Origin: Polaribacter sp. BAL334
Lineage (GTDB): Bacteria; Bacteroidota; Bacteroidia; Flavobacteriales; Flavobacteriaceae
Assembly: GCF_015767435.1 (NCBI RefSeq)
Contig: NZ_JADWOV010000301.1
Coordinates: forward strand, 1-64,000
Direction: 5' to 3'
DNA: 64,000 bases
Position 1 is the first letter of the stretch, and every line of letters begins with the position of its first letter. Below are positions 23,956-32,871 of this stretch, in pieces. The notes beneath the pieces are model-generated. The model was not told the DNA's origin, made no database searches, and saw only the letters and a list, made by a program, of their open reading frames with translations. The position numbers were made by a program, and so were the translations under genes.

Positions 23956-24285
23956 TTAACAACAATCTTGTTTTGAAATATCTTGATTTAAAAAATCAAG
24001 CATAATTGATTTCATTTTTGTCCAGTTTTCTTTGTGAATACAATAGCAAACACTCGTTCCATCAATAGTTCCTTGAATCAAACCGAGGTTTTTTAGTTCT
24101 TTCAAATGCTGAGAAATGGTAGGTTGAGCCAAGCCAATTTCGTTCACCAAATCTCCACAAACGCAAGCGTCAATGGCAAATAAACGTTGCAAAATAGCTA
24201 CTCTTGCAGGATGTCCAATGACTTTTGCAAAGTTGGCAATTTCGTTTTGTTCGTCTGAAAAAATGGCTGTTTTGGTAATTCCCAT
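23956..24285 (-). CDS. arsR: ArsR-family transcriptional repressor
   Basis: A 109-aa winged-helix metalloregulator. The metal-sensing motif is DACVCGDLVNEIG (about 39-51), with the DNA-recognition helix QPTISQHLKELKNLGLI (about 55-71). A second Cys pair at the C-terminus (QDCC) and VCYCIHKENW may add arsenic ligands. First gene of the ars operon. It should repress the operon until arsenite binds. Two near-identical AT-rich sites flank it at 24300-24325 and 23920-23945. Confidence 0.92.
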   Translation of the reverse strand: MGITKTAIFSDEQNEIANFAKVIGHPARVAILQRLFAIDACVCGDLVNEIGLAQPTISQHLKELKNLGLIQGTIDGTSVCYCIHKENWTKMKSIMLDFLNQDISKQDCC

Positions 24286-24299
24286 TTGGATTATTTAAT

Positions 24300-24325
24300 T
24301 GATTGCAATATTACGATTAATAAAC
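24300..24325 (-). promoter_or_regulatory. ars operator-like site upstream of arsR
   Basis: On the plus strand TGATTGCAATATTACGATTA then ATAAAC, 15 nt upstream of the arsR ATG. Near-copy of 23920-23945, which suggests ArsR autoregulation at one site and control of downstream genes at the other. Confidence 0.55.
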
Positions 24326-24352
24326 GAAATTCTAAATGATTTTTTAAATAAA

Positions 24353-25210
24353 TTACTTTTTCATTCGATAACTCTCAATAACAACCGTAAATAATATCAA
24401 AAAACCTCCAATAAAAGTGTTCGAAGTCGGGATTTCATTCAGGAAGAAAATTGCCATGATAATTCCAAAAATAGGTTGCAAACTGCTGATGATACTTGTG
24501 GTGGATGCTGAGAAAAACTTGAGTGAATGCAACATCATACTGTGACCAACTGCAGTTGTTAAAAATGCCAATAAAAGTAAGTAAGGCCATTGGGTTTTCA
24601 ATCCTGATACATCCATAAAAAATAAGGTTGGAAGAAGCAAAATACTAACAATGATTACTTGATAAAACATCAAAACTGTTCCATCATAATTGGCTGCATG
24701 TTTTTTTAAAATCAAGATTCTAAAAGCATAACAAAATGCTGAAAAAACCCCAAAAAGAATGCCTTTAACCTGGGTACTTTCTATATCAAATTTTGGTGTT
24801 AAAATGTATAATCCAACCAAAATTAATATCCCAAAAAACACATGAATGCCTTGAAATTTCACTTTCAAAATCAGGGGCTCTAAAAGGGCAATAATCACAG
24901 GAAACGTATATAAAGACAACATTCCCAAGCCAACATTTGATAGTTTCAAGGCATAAAAATACGTGACCCAATGCAATGCCATAAAAACACCGCCTATAAA
25001 AAATGGTAGGTATTCTTTTTGTTGTTGAATCCGCAAATCTGTTTTTTTAAATCGAAGAAAAACATACAAAAAAATAGCAGCTAAAAAGGAGCGAAACCAA
25101 ATGATAATTTCTGTTGGCAAAGCAATGTATCTTCCCAAAACACCAGAAGTACTCACTAAAAATACGGCAACTAATAACCAAAACAGATTTTTTAAATTGG
25201 CGTTTTCCAT
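24353..25210 (-). CDS. EamA/DMT-family transporter
   Basis: A 285-aa protein with ten hydrophobic segments in two EamA repeats (about 6-135 and 145-280). The first repeat has SNVGLGMLSLYTFPVIIALLEP, the second SASTTSIISSLQPIFGIIMAIFFLNE, both with the usual L-x-P-x-F pattern before a Glu. Members export amino acids, purines or other metabolites; the substrate cannot be told. Its ATG overlaps the mfd stop codon by one base, so it is likely translated from the mfd mRNA. Confidence 0.85.
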   Translation of the reverse strand: MENANLKNLFWLLVAVFLVSTSGVLGRYIALPTEIIIWFRSFLAAIFLYVFLRFKKTDLRIQQQKEYLPFFIGGVFMALHWVTYFYALKLSNVGLGMLSLYTFPVIIALLEPLILKVKFQGIHVFFGILILVGLYILTPKFDIESTQVKGILFGVFSAFCYAFRILILKKHAANYDGTVLMFYQVIIVSILLLPTLFFMDVSGLKTQWPYLLLLAFLTTAVGHSMMLHSLKFFSASTTSIISSLQPIFGIIMAIFFLNEIPTSNTFIGGFLILFTVVIESYRMKK

Positions 25211-28200
25211 TAAATACTTGCTAAGGTTTCTAGCGCTTTTTTAACACTGTCGATTTTGATAAATGTAATCAACAAACGCAAGCCATTATTGGTTTCTTTT
25301 TCTTTCATCACACAATCTTTAGCATGTTGTTGTACATATTTTAAAAAATCTGAAAATACGGGAGTTTGATAAAAATTACTTTGTTGATCAGCGACAAAAT
25401 ACCCAACCATTCTTTTTTGTTTTAAGATGATTTTTTCCAAACCTAGTTTTTTTGCCAACCATTTAATGCGCACAGAGTTTAATAAATCGTCCACTTCTGA
25501 AGGAAGTTCTCCAAATCTGTCAATCAATTGTTTTTCAAAATCTTGCAGTTCAATTTCGGTTTTTAATTCGCCCAATTTGTTATATAAACTCAATCTTTCA
25601 GTTACAGAATTTACATAATCATCAGGAAATAAAATTTCGAAATCTGTATCAATTTGAACCTCTTTTACAAATTCTTTTGGTGTATTTTCATCTTCAGGAT
25701 ACAAATCTTTGAATTCATTTTCTTTGAGTTCTTCAATGGCTTCTTGCAATATTTTTTGATACGTATCAAAACCAATATCGTTGATAAATCCACTTTGTTC
25801 ACCACCCAACAAATCGCCTGCACCACGAATTTCTAAATCTTTCATGGCAATGTTAATACCACTTCCTAAATCCGCAAAAATCTCTAGAGCAGTCATTCTT
25901 TTTCGAGCATCATCAGTCATCATGTGAAAAGGTGGCGTAATAAAATAACAGAATGCTTTTTTGTTGGAACGCCCAACTCTACCTCGCATTTGATGCAAAT
26001 CAGACAATCCAAAATTATTGGCATTATTGATGAAAATCGTATTGGCATTGGGCACATCCAAACCACTTTCGATGATGGTTGTTGACACCAATACATCAAA
26101 TTCGCCACTCATAAATGACAACATCAAATTTTCTAATTTTTTACCTTCCATTTGCCCATGACCAATTCCTATTTTGGCTGAAGGTATTAAACGTTGCAAC
26201 ATTCCTGCAACTTCTTGGATATTTTCGATTCTATTATGGATAAAAAACACTTGACCACCTCTTGAAATTTCATAAGAAATGGCATCTCTAATGGTTTCTT
26301 CGGAAAAACGAATCACGTGACTTTCTATAGGATGTCTATTTGGTGGAGGCGTTTTGATGACAGATAAATCCCTGGCAGCCATCAAACTAAATTGCAATGT
26401 TCTTGGGATTGGAGTGGCAGTAAGTGTTAACGTATCCACATTTTCTTTCAATGTTTTGAGTTTGTCTTTGACAGCAACTCCAAATTTTTGCTCTTCATCA
26501 ATAATCAGCAATCCCAAATCTTTGAATTTCAATTTTTGATTTGTCAATTGATGCGTTCCAATAATTATATCAACAGCTCCCGAATTTACGCCTTCAATGG
26601 TTTCTGATTTTTCTTTGGCGGTTCTAAAACGATTCAGGTAATCAATTTTGATGGGGAAATCTTTCAAACGCTCAGAAAATGTTTGAAAATGTTGAAAAGC
26701 CAAAATCGTTGTGGGGACCAAAATCGCTACTTGCTTGCCATTATCAACCGCTTTAAAAGCAGCTCTTACAGCCACTTCTGTTTTTCCAAAACCTACATCA
26801 CCACAAACCAATCTGTCCATTGGCTGTGTTTTTTCCATGTCATTTTTAACATCTTGTGTCGCAGTAAATTGATCAGGAGTGTCTTCGTATAAAAAACCAC
26901 TCTCCAATTCGTGTTGCATGTGCGTATCTGGCCCAAAGGCAAATCCTTTTTCCAATTTTCTTTTGGCATACAATTGAATTAAATTGAACGCAATATGTTT
27001 GACACGCGCTTTGGTTTTTTGAGTAATTTTTTTCCAAGCACCAGAACCTAATTTGTAAATTTTTGGCGCTTTTCCATCTTTTCCATTGAATTTTGAAATT
27101 TTATGGAGCGAATGAATACTGACGTATAGAATATCTCTGTCTCCATAAATCAATTTGATGGCTTCTTGTTTTTTTCCATTGACATCAATTTTTTGCAATC
27201 CAGCGAATTTTCCAATTCCATGATCCATGTGCGTTACAAAGTCACCAATTTCAAGTTTGTTCAATTCTTGCAGTGTAATGGCTTGCTTTTTGGCATAGCC
27301 ATTTTTCAATCGGAATTTGTGATAGCGTTCAAAAATTTGATGGTCTGTATAACAAACTATTTTTTGGTCAATATCAATAAAGCCCTCAAACAAAGGGAAA
27401 ACAATGGTTTCATAATGTACTTTTTCATTAGCATCATCAAAAATATCATGAAAACGCTTGGCTTGTTGTTCGTTGGCGCAAAAAATATAATTGGTAAATC
27501 CGGCTTTGTGATGTTCTTTCAAATCATCAATCAACAAAGAAAATTGCTTGTTGAAAGAAGGTTGAGGTTTGATGTTGAAAGAAATTTCTTTTACGTTTTG
27601 CGAAATTTTTGAAGTCATTTCAACAACTGTAAAATTGTTCAATTGCTGATTGATAAATTCGCCATTACAAAACAATTCTGAGGGTTTTGCATGTTTGATT
27701 TCTTTCGATAATTTCAAAAAAGCTTCTTCTGCTGTTGTGTAAAATTTATCCAAACTTCCTGAAATCAAAGAAATATTCTTGACGAAAATTGGTGTTTTTG
27801 GAGAAATATAACTTAAAAAACTTTCTCTGTTTTCTTGCAGTGTTTTGTTTTCAACATTGGGAATGATCGCTACTTTTTGTAACTTTTCTTTGGATAATTG
27901 AGTTTCTACATCAAAAGTTCGAATACTATCAATTTCATCGCCAAAAAATTCAATTCTATAAGGCTCGTTATTGGAAAAAGAAAAAACATCAATAATTCCA
28001 CCTCTTACTGAAAAATCTCCTGGTTCTGTAACAAAATCTACTCGTTTGAACTTGTATTCGAACAACATTTCATTCACAAAATCAAGAGATAATGACTCTT
28101 CAACTGCAATTTTTAAGGTGTTCTTTTCCAACTCTTTTTTGGTGACTACTTTTTCAAATAATGCAGTTGGATAGGTTACTATAATGGCAGGTTTTTTTTG

Positions 28201-28542
28201 AGAATTGATTCTATTTAAAACTTCTGAACGCAATAAAACATTGGCATTGTCAGTCTCTTCTATTTGATAAGGTCTTTTGTATGATCCTGGAAAAAAGAGC
28301 ACATTTTTGTCGCCTAAAAGTTGTTCTAAATCATTCAAATAATAAGCGGCTTCTTCTTTATCATCAAAAATTAATAAAAAAGGATGTGCACTTTTTTTGA
28401 AAGATTCTGCAATCACAAATGAGAATGAGGAACCAGCCAAATTCGAAATTTGAAAATGGTTTTTCTCTTGTTGAAGGGCTGTAACTACCTGCGAAATTGT
28501 GGTAGCTTGCTGATATTGATGAACAATATGCTGTAAACTCAA
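25210..28542 (-). CDS. mfd: Transcription-repair coupling factor
   Basis: A 1110-aa SF2 translocase that removes RNA polymerase stalled at DNA lesions and recruits UvrA. Domains in order: UvrB-like N-terminal modules (about 1-400), RNA polymerase interacting domain (GDFVTHMDHGIGKFAGL, about 435), RecG-like motor with Walker A VCGDVGFGKTEVAVRAA (about 582), DEEQ box LLIIDEEQKFGV, TATPIPRTL, and motif VI MRGRVGRSNKKAFCYF, then the C-terminal TRCF domain that masks UvrA binding. It begins with TTG; the length fits the family. No SOS-type box recognised upstream. Confidence 0.97.
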   Translation of the reverse strand: MSLQHIVHQYQQATTISQVVTALQQEKNHFQISNLAGSSFSFVIAESFKKSAHPFLLIFDDKEEAAYYLNDLEQLLGDKNVLFFPGSYKRPYQIEETDNANVLLRSEVLNRINSQKKPAIIVTYPTALFEKVVTKKELEKNTLKIAVEESLSLDFVNEMLFEYKFKRVDFVTEPGDFSVRGGIIDVFSFSNNEPYRIEFFGDEIDSIRTFDVETQLSKEKLQKVAIIPNVENKTLQENRESFLSYISPKTPIFVKNISLISGSLDKFYTTAEEAFLKLSKEIKHAKPSELFCNGEFINQQLNNFTVVEMTSKISQNVKEISFNIKPQPSFNKQFSLLIDDLKEHHKAGFTNYIFCANEQQAKRFHDIFDDANEKVHYETIVFPLFEGFIDIDQKIVCYTDHQIFERYHKFRLKNGYAKKQAITLQELNKLEIGDFVTHMDHGIGKFAGLQKIDVNGKKQEAIKLIYGDRDILYVSIHSLHKISKFNGKDGKAPKIYKLGSGAWKKITQKTKARVKHIAFNLIQLYAKRKLEKGFAFGPDTHMQHELESGFLYEDTPDQFTATQDVKNDMEKTQPMDRLVCGDVGFGKTEVAVRAAFKAVDNGKQVAILVPTTILAFQHFQTFSERLKDFPIKIDYLNRFRTAKEKSETIEGVNSGAVDIIIGTHQLTNQKLKFKDLGLLIIDEEQKFGVAVKDKLKTLKENVDTLTLTATPIPRTLQFSLMAARDLSVIKTPPPNRHPIESHVIRFSEETIRDAISYEISRGGQVFFIHNRIENIQEVAGMLQRLIPSAKIGIGHGQMEGKKLENLMLSFMSGEFDVLVSTTIIESGLDVPNANTIFINNANNFGLSDLHQMRGRVGRSNKKAFCYFITPPFHMMTDDARKRMTALEIFADLGSGINIAMKDLEIRGAGDLLGGEQSGFINDIGFDTYQKILQEAIEELKENEFKDLYPEDENTPKEFVKEVQIDTDFEILFPDDYVNSVTERLSLYNKLGELKTEIELQDFEKQLIDRFGELPSEVDDLLNSVRIKWLAKKLGLEKIILKQKRMVGYFVADQQSNFYQTPVFSDFLKYVQQHAKDCVMKEKETNNGLRLLITFIKIDSVKKALETLASI

Positions 28543-28623
28543 CTGAAATAATTTTGTGCAAATGTAGCTAACTTAATTCATAAAATAGATTAGTCTATGG
28601 TTACTTTTAATCTAAAAATTCAA

Positions 28624-28631
28624 TATATTTG
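28624..28631 (+). promoter_or_regulatory. -7 box in the mfd / OMP intergenic region
   Basis: A perfect TATATTTG on the plus strand, about 40 nt before the ATG of the 38-aa ORF and divergent from mfd. Confidence 0.4.
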
Positions 28632-28671
28632 TCCGAGATTCAGTTGTATTTTTAAAATAAATCCCCTTAAT

Positions 28672-28788
28672 ATGTTGAGGCTGAAAAGAATACTTTTTTT
28701 CAGTATTTTTATTTGCAATATTATTTTCGGAATTTATTTATGGAGCTTAATAATAATATGGCAGATTTTCAAGTTATTGTTTTATTGA
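28672..28788 (+). CDS. Possible 38-aa hydrophobic peptide
   Basis: ORF MLRLKRILFFSIFICN followed by further aliphatic and aromatic residues to LLFY. It has a basic start and one or two hydrophobic segments. A TAnnTTTG box lies upstream at 28624. No homologue is recognised, and AT-rich sequence easily gives such ORFs, so this is tentative. Confidence 0.3.
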   Translation: MLRLKRILFFSIFICNIIFGIYLWSLIIIWQIFKLLFY

Positions 28789-28845
28789 GTTTAAAGATGT
28801 AATCTAGTTCAATGTAAGGATTATTTTTTGATAAAAAATATTGTT

Positions 28846-29397
28846 ATGACTAAATACAAATTATTTTATTTATTTGCTTTTCTTTTAATTTCATTCAGTA
28901 ATCTTGTTGCGCAAGATAGCTCTAGAAGTTGGTCAATTGGACTAAATTCGTCTTCAGTGCTTTATTCTGAAAAAGATGGTCCAGTTGTGGGAGGAAGGTA
29001 TATTGGAATCATTCCAGGAGTAAGTCTTAGCAAATATATTGGCAATAAAATGACTGTTTCTTTTGGAATATCAAAATCTATACAAGATCCGCAAAAGTAT
29101 GTTTCAGGAGATGCAAATATAAACTATGAGCTTTTTAATCCAGAGTATAAGTTGAGGATTTATGCTTTGGGAGGAATTAGCATTATAAATTTGTTGGAAA
29201 CGGGTTTAACTTTAAATCTAGGTGGTGGAGGAACACTTTGGATAACAGACAGATTTGGTTTAAATGGACAATTGATGTACAAATTAAACGCTTTAGGTGG
29301 AGATTTTCAAAGATCGCACATTTTTGCAACAGCAGGAATTGTCTATAGCTTACAATTAGGAGGTTCTAGCTCAAGAATTTGGGAGAGAAATCACTAA
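28846..29397 (+). CDS. Small outer-membrane beta-barrel protein
   Basis: About 183 aa from ATG 28846 (MTKYKLFYLFAFLLISFSNL, cleavage after LVAQ); an upstream TTG at 28828 is less likely. The mature part is a run of amphipathic strands: WSIGLNSSSVLYSE, YIGIIPGVSLSKYIGNKMTVSFGIS, YKLRIYALGGISII, LTLNLGGGGTLWI, FATAGIVYSLQLGG, fitting an 8-stranded barrel. It resembles the barrel half of the OmpA-like porin at 38342 but lacks TSP3 repeats and a peptidoglycan-binding domain. Role unknown. Stops 3 nt before the convergent thioredoxin-like gene. Confidence 0.7.
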   Translation: MTKYKLFYLFAFLLISFSNLVAQDSSRSWSIGLNSSSVLYSEKDGPVVGGRYIGIIPGVSLSKYIGNKMTVSFGISKSIQDPQKYVSGDANINYELFNPEYKLRIYALGGISIINLLETGLTLNLGGGGTLWITDRFGLNGQLMYKLNALGGDFQRSHIFATAGIVYSLQLGGSSSRIWERNH

Positions 29398-29399
29398 AT

Positions 29400-29870
29400 C
29401 TATTTGTTGTTTTTTATCAAAAAGGATTCTAAAACTGATTTCAATTTAGTGCTTTTTAAAAAACCTTGAAATTGTAATTCAATACTCAAATCTTTATTTA
29501 CAATAACTGTTGTTGGATATCCAATTTGCTTGTTTTTTGACGCTAAAATGTTTGCCAAATCATGAATTCCAGTTGTTGAATTTTTGAATGATTTTCCAAA
29601 AAAAGCAATCTCTTTTTTAGTTTCTGCATTTAAAAAAATGACATAAAAATTAGCATTTAAAATTTCAATAATTTGCTCATTCTTAAAAGTAGTATTTTTC
29701 ATTCCAAAACAGATATTACACCAATCTGTATAAACAAAAACCAGCAGTGGTTTTGGATGTTGTTGATATAATTTTTCAACTTCCTCAAATGAGTAAATGG
29801 TCAATTTTTCTCTTTCTTGAGCGAAATTGAGGATTGAATTTAGAAGTATCATCAAACAAATCTTTTTCAT
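29400..29870 (-). CDS. Periplasmic thioredoxin-like protein
   Basis: A 156-aa protein with signal peptide (MKKICLMILLNSILNFAQ) and a thioredoxin fold. The active-site region is LLVFVYTDWCNICFGMKN, with a C-x2-C pair (WCNIC), and the cis-Pro is in IGYPTTVIVNKD. The longer insertion after the active site and FKNEQIIEILNANFYVIFLNAE place it among the DUF255/Thioredoxin_7-like group rather than TlpA. It starts 11 nt after the TonB receptor stop, so it is cotranscribed from the metal-responsive promoter. It may act in disulfide handling for the receptor or its cargo, which is inference. Confidence 0.8.
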   Translation of the reverse strand: MKKICLMILLNSILNFAQEREKLTIYSFEEVEKLYQQHPKPLLVFVYTDWCNICFGMKNTTFKNEQIIEILNANFYVIFLNAETKKEIAFFGKSFKNSTTGIHDLANILASKNKQIGYPTTVIVNKDLSIELQFQGFLKSTKLKSVLESFLIKNNK

Positions 29871-29881
29871 TACACTTCATT

Positions 29882-32116
29882 TTAAAAAAGCGTAAATCTT
29901 ACTCCAAGAAACCCTCTTATTCCCTGATTAGATGCATATACATAACTTGGGTCAAAAGCCAATTCTGGGTTATTTTCTGTGTCAATTCCAATGTCAAAAG
30001 GATTGTTTGCGCCATTGATACTATTTGCAGGAGGAGTAAAATTTAATAGGTTTTTAATGCCTCCATAAACCTCCCAATTATTACCAAAATTTTTAGATAA
30101 TTGAATATTTTGGATGCTAAACCAAGGTGAAAATTCAGGTCTTGGATCGTTTTCGCCTAACAAAGGCAAACGCATTGGACCATACAAATTACCAGTGTAA
30201 TCTATTGAAAAATTGCTGGAAAACTTATAAGAAATAGACCAAACTCCGCTAAAACTTTCGGTTAATAATTGTCTCGTTTTTAAATTATTTTCAGTGACAG
30301 AAACATCCATCAAAGTCGCTCCAGTATTGATGGATATGCCATTTGTAAATAACACATCTGCATTCAAAGAAATTCCTTTTGACACTGAAAATCCATCTAA
30401 ATTGGCATAGATAATTTTGTTAGGATCCGTTTCGTAATCTGGCAAAATTCTGTTGTCAAAATAGGTGTAAAAAGCACTTGCATCCAACGTAATAAAACCA
30501 TTTTCAGAGTTTATTTTTTTTACATAATTCAGATTTGCATTCCAAGAAGTTTCAGGTTTCAATTCGCCTTCAAAAACCACTTCTCTAGCACCTGTCAAAG
30601 CGGCATGATCTTCCGTAAAAATATTGGCAACTCTAAAACCATTTCCTATACTTAAACGAAAAATATCTGTTTGCTCTTTGGAATTCCATTTGTAATTGAT
30701 TCTTGGCGAAAAAATACTGCCATGAACGCTATTGTAATCCCATCTTGCACCAAAAAGTAGGTTGTTTTGTTCATTTAATTTGATTTCATCTTGTATAAAA
30801 ATTCCTGGCAAGTGAATTTTTGAGGGCGAATTTGTGATTCCATTTTCATCCAAAGTCGCAAAAGTATTGTCGTCATAAAAGGTATATCTGTATGCCAAAC
30901 CTAGTAATAAATTGTTTTTTTTATTCAATTGTTTATTGTAAACAAGTTGCCCAAAAGCGATAAATTGAGATGCGTCATACGAATCTGTTCCGTAAAAAGA
31001 ATCTTGATAATGCCCATTGGCGCTGAACTGAAATTGAATATTTTCTGAAGTTGGCAATTCATAAGTCCCAAAAGTTTCCCATCTATTGGTATAAATACTT
31101 TCTCCATAAATTTGGTTTGTTCCTCTAAATTCTCGTTCCCAATCCAATTCTCCTCCCCATCTATCTTCATAAACGTATCTGCTTGCAATTGAAAATGCTT
31201 TTTTACTTTTTCGTTCAATATTGATTTTATTAAAAATTGAAATTCTGATTTGCAAAGTTAAATCAGTAAAATTGTCATTATTATTGTCAATTCTTTGCTG
31301 AAAATTAAAATAATTTACTCCCAAAAGAGCGTCTGTTTTTTCAGAAATTTTGTAGCGTAAACCAATATCTGTATTGATTTCTCCCCAAGAACTTGCAAAA
31401 GAATCTGTTGTTAATTTTGGTGAATTTCCAGGTTTTTTAGTGATGATATTGATGATGCCACCAACAGCTTCAGAGCCATATAAAGTAGAGGCAGGTCCTT
31501 TCACAATTTCAACTCTTTCAATCAATGCTTGTGGAATTCCTGTCAATCCATAAACCGTTGAAAGTCCGCTAACTATAGGCATTCCATCAATCAACACAAA
31601 GGTATAAGGACCTTCTAAACCATTGATGTGAATATCTCCTGTATTACAAACATTGCAGTTCAATTGTGGGCGAATTCCGTTGACATTTTGCAGGGATTCA
31701 AATACTGATGGAGTAGGATTTTTCTTGAAAAATGTATTGCTATATATTTCTACAGGCACAGGACTTTCCAATTTAGAAACTGGTCGTAAAGAACCAGAAA
31801 TCACAATTTCTTCTAATGAATCAGCTTCATTTAGGACAAAATTTTGAGTCAATTGTTGGTCATTTTTGATGCTTATTTTGATAGATTTTGATTGAAATCC
31901 TACAACACTTACCACCAAAATATAGTTGCCTTTTGGAATGTTTTTCAATTCATAAAAACCAGTATTATCTGAAGAGATTCCGATTTTGGTGTTTTTTAGA
32001 TACACATTTGCAAATGGAATTTTTTCTCCAGATGAATCTGAGATAAAACCTTTAATTGACTGACAAAAACTACTTTTTGAAATCAATAAAAACAGTATTA
32101 AAAAAAGCTTTTTCAA
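29882..32116 (-). CDS. TonB-dependent receptor, metal-regulated
   Basis: About 744 aa with a signal peptide (KKLFLILFLLISKSSFCQ), a carboxypeptidase-regulatory-like domain (about 20-100, GFYELKNIPKGNYILVVSVVGF), a plug with VLIDGMPIVSGLSTVYGLTGIP and IERVEIVKGPASTLYGSEAVGG, and a barrel to the C-terminal GFLGVRFTLF. I prefer the TTG start at 32116 because it follows a perfect TATATTTG box (32138-32131) and gives a canonical signal peptide; the ATG at 32155 lies inside the operator. Divergent from a DtxR/MntR-type regulator and a ZIP transporter, so the cargo is probably a metal or metal chelate (iron, manganese or zinc). The VCNTGDIHINGLEG stretch has two Cys in the plug. Confidence 0.87.
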   Translation of the reverse strand: MKKLFLILFLLISKSSFCQSIKGFISDSSGEKIPFANVYLKNTKIGISSDNTGFYELKNIPKGNYILVVSVVGFQSKSIKISIKNDQQLTQNFVLNEADSLEEIVISGSLRPVSKLESPVPVEIYSNTFFKKNPTPSVFESLQNVNGIRPQLNCNVCNTGDIHINGLEGPYTFVLIDGMPIVSGLSTVYGLTGIPQALIERVEIVKGPASTLYGSEAVGGIINIITKKPGNSPKLTTDSFASSWGEINTDIGLRYKISEKTDALLGVNYFNFQQRIDNNNDNFTDLTLQIRISIFNKINIERKSKKAFSIASRYVYEDRWGGELDWEREFRGTNQIYGESIYTNRWETFGTYELPTSENIQFQFSANGHYQDSFYGTDSYDASQFIAFGQLVYNKQLNKKNNLLLGLAYRYTFYDDNTFATLDENGITNSPSKIHLPGIFIQDEIKLNEQNNLLFGARWDYNSVHGSIFSPRINYKWNSKEQTDIFRLSIGNGFRVANIFTEDHAALTGAREVVFEGELKPETSWNANLNYVKKINSENGFITLDASAFYTYFDNRILPDYETDPNKIIYANLDGFSVSKGISLNADVLFTNGISINTGATLMDVSVTENNLKTRQLLTESFSGVWSISYKFSSNFSIDYTGNLYGPMRLPLLGENDPRPEFSPWFSIQNIQLSKNFGNNWEVYGGIKNLLNFTPPANSINGANNPFDIGIDTENNPELAFDPSYVYASNQGIRGFLGVRFTLF

Positions 32117-32130
32117 AATAAATATTTTTG

Positions 32131-32196
32131 CAAATATAAATAAATATTTAGACATGACTAAAAAATGTTTTTTATACATCAAAATTTATATATTTG
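32131..32196. promoter_or_regulatory. Divergent promoters with DtxR/MntR-type operator
   Basis: The inverted repeat TTTAG-ACATGA-CTAAA lies at 32147-32162; its size and half-sites resemble DtxR-family operators. Identical -7 boxes TATATTTG flank it: 32138-32131 on the minus strand (receptor) and 32189-32196 on the plus strand (regulator). The operator lies about 27 bases upstream of the receptor start point, which suits repression. Confidence 0.65.
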
Positions 32197-32214
32197 TAAT
32201 TTCATACCAATTCA

Positions 32215-32871
32215 ATGTTTAGTCAATCAGAAGAGAATTATTTAAAAGCCATTTTTCACTTAACTACTGCCGAAAAAAATGGAATTAGCACCAATGCTAT
32301 TGCTGAAAAATTGGCTACAAAACCGTCATCGGTTACAGATATGATTCGCAAACTTTCGGATAAAAAAGTGGTGAGTTATAAAAAATATTATGGTGTCGCA
32401 TTGACAAATTCAGGGAGAAAAATTGCTGCAAATATTGTTCGAAAACATCGATTGTGGGAAGTATTTTTAGTAGAAAAACTGAACTTTTCTTGGGATGAAG
32501 TGCATGATGTTGCTGAACAATTAGAGCATATTCAGTCTCCAAAATTGATACAGCAATTGGATAATTTTTTAGGATTTCCCACTCAAGATCCTCATGGTGA
32601 CCCCATTCCTGACAAAGATGGAAATTTGAAAATTATTGAAAAACGCTTGCTTTCCGCATTAGGTAAAAATGAATCAGGCATTTGTATTGGTGTTGATGAT
32701 TCCTCCTCAGAATTTTTACAATTTTTAGATAAAAGAGGAATTACATTGGGAAAACACATCAAAGTTTTAGAAAAAGAAGCTTTTGACGATTCTCTAATCA
32801 TAGAAATAAATCAACAAAAAATGACAATATCAAAAAAAATTGCCAATAATTTATACATTCAAAAATCATGA
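32215..32871 (+). CDS. DtxR/MntR-family metalloregulator
   Basis: A 218-aa regulator. The N-terminal winged helix (SQSEENYLKAIFHL, KPSSVTDMIRKLSDKKVVSYKKYYGVALT, about 1-65) is followed by the dimerization/metal domain (IVRKHRLWEVFLVEKLNFSWDEVHDVAEQLEHI, with His/Glu/Asp ligands; DPHGDPIPDKDG) and a C-terminal FeoA/SH3-like domain (about 145-218). The DPHGDPIP motif is a family hallmark. Metal specificity (Mn, Fe or Zn) cannot be set by eye. It overlaps the ZIP transporter by 4 nt and lies divergent from the TonB receptor, so it probably controls both. Confidence 0.9.
   Translation: MFSQSEENYLKAIFHLTTAEKNGISTNAIAEKLATKPSSVTDMIRKLSDKKVVSYKKYYGVALTNSGRKIAANIVRKHRLWEVFLVEKLNFSWDEVHDVAEQLEHIQSPKLIQQLDNFLGFPTQDPHGDPIPDKDGNLKIIEKRLLSALGKNESGICIGVDDSSSEFLQFLDKRGITLGKHIKVLEKEAFDDSLIIEINQQKMTISKKIANNLYIQKS

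Noticed and set aside
27166..27612. A 148-codon open frame antisense to mfd
   Set aside because: The Mfd frame is complete with all helicase motifs; the antisense product is Phe/Ile-rich with no motif or promoter.
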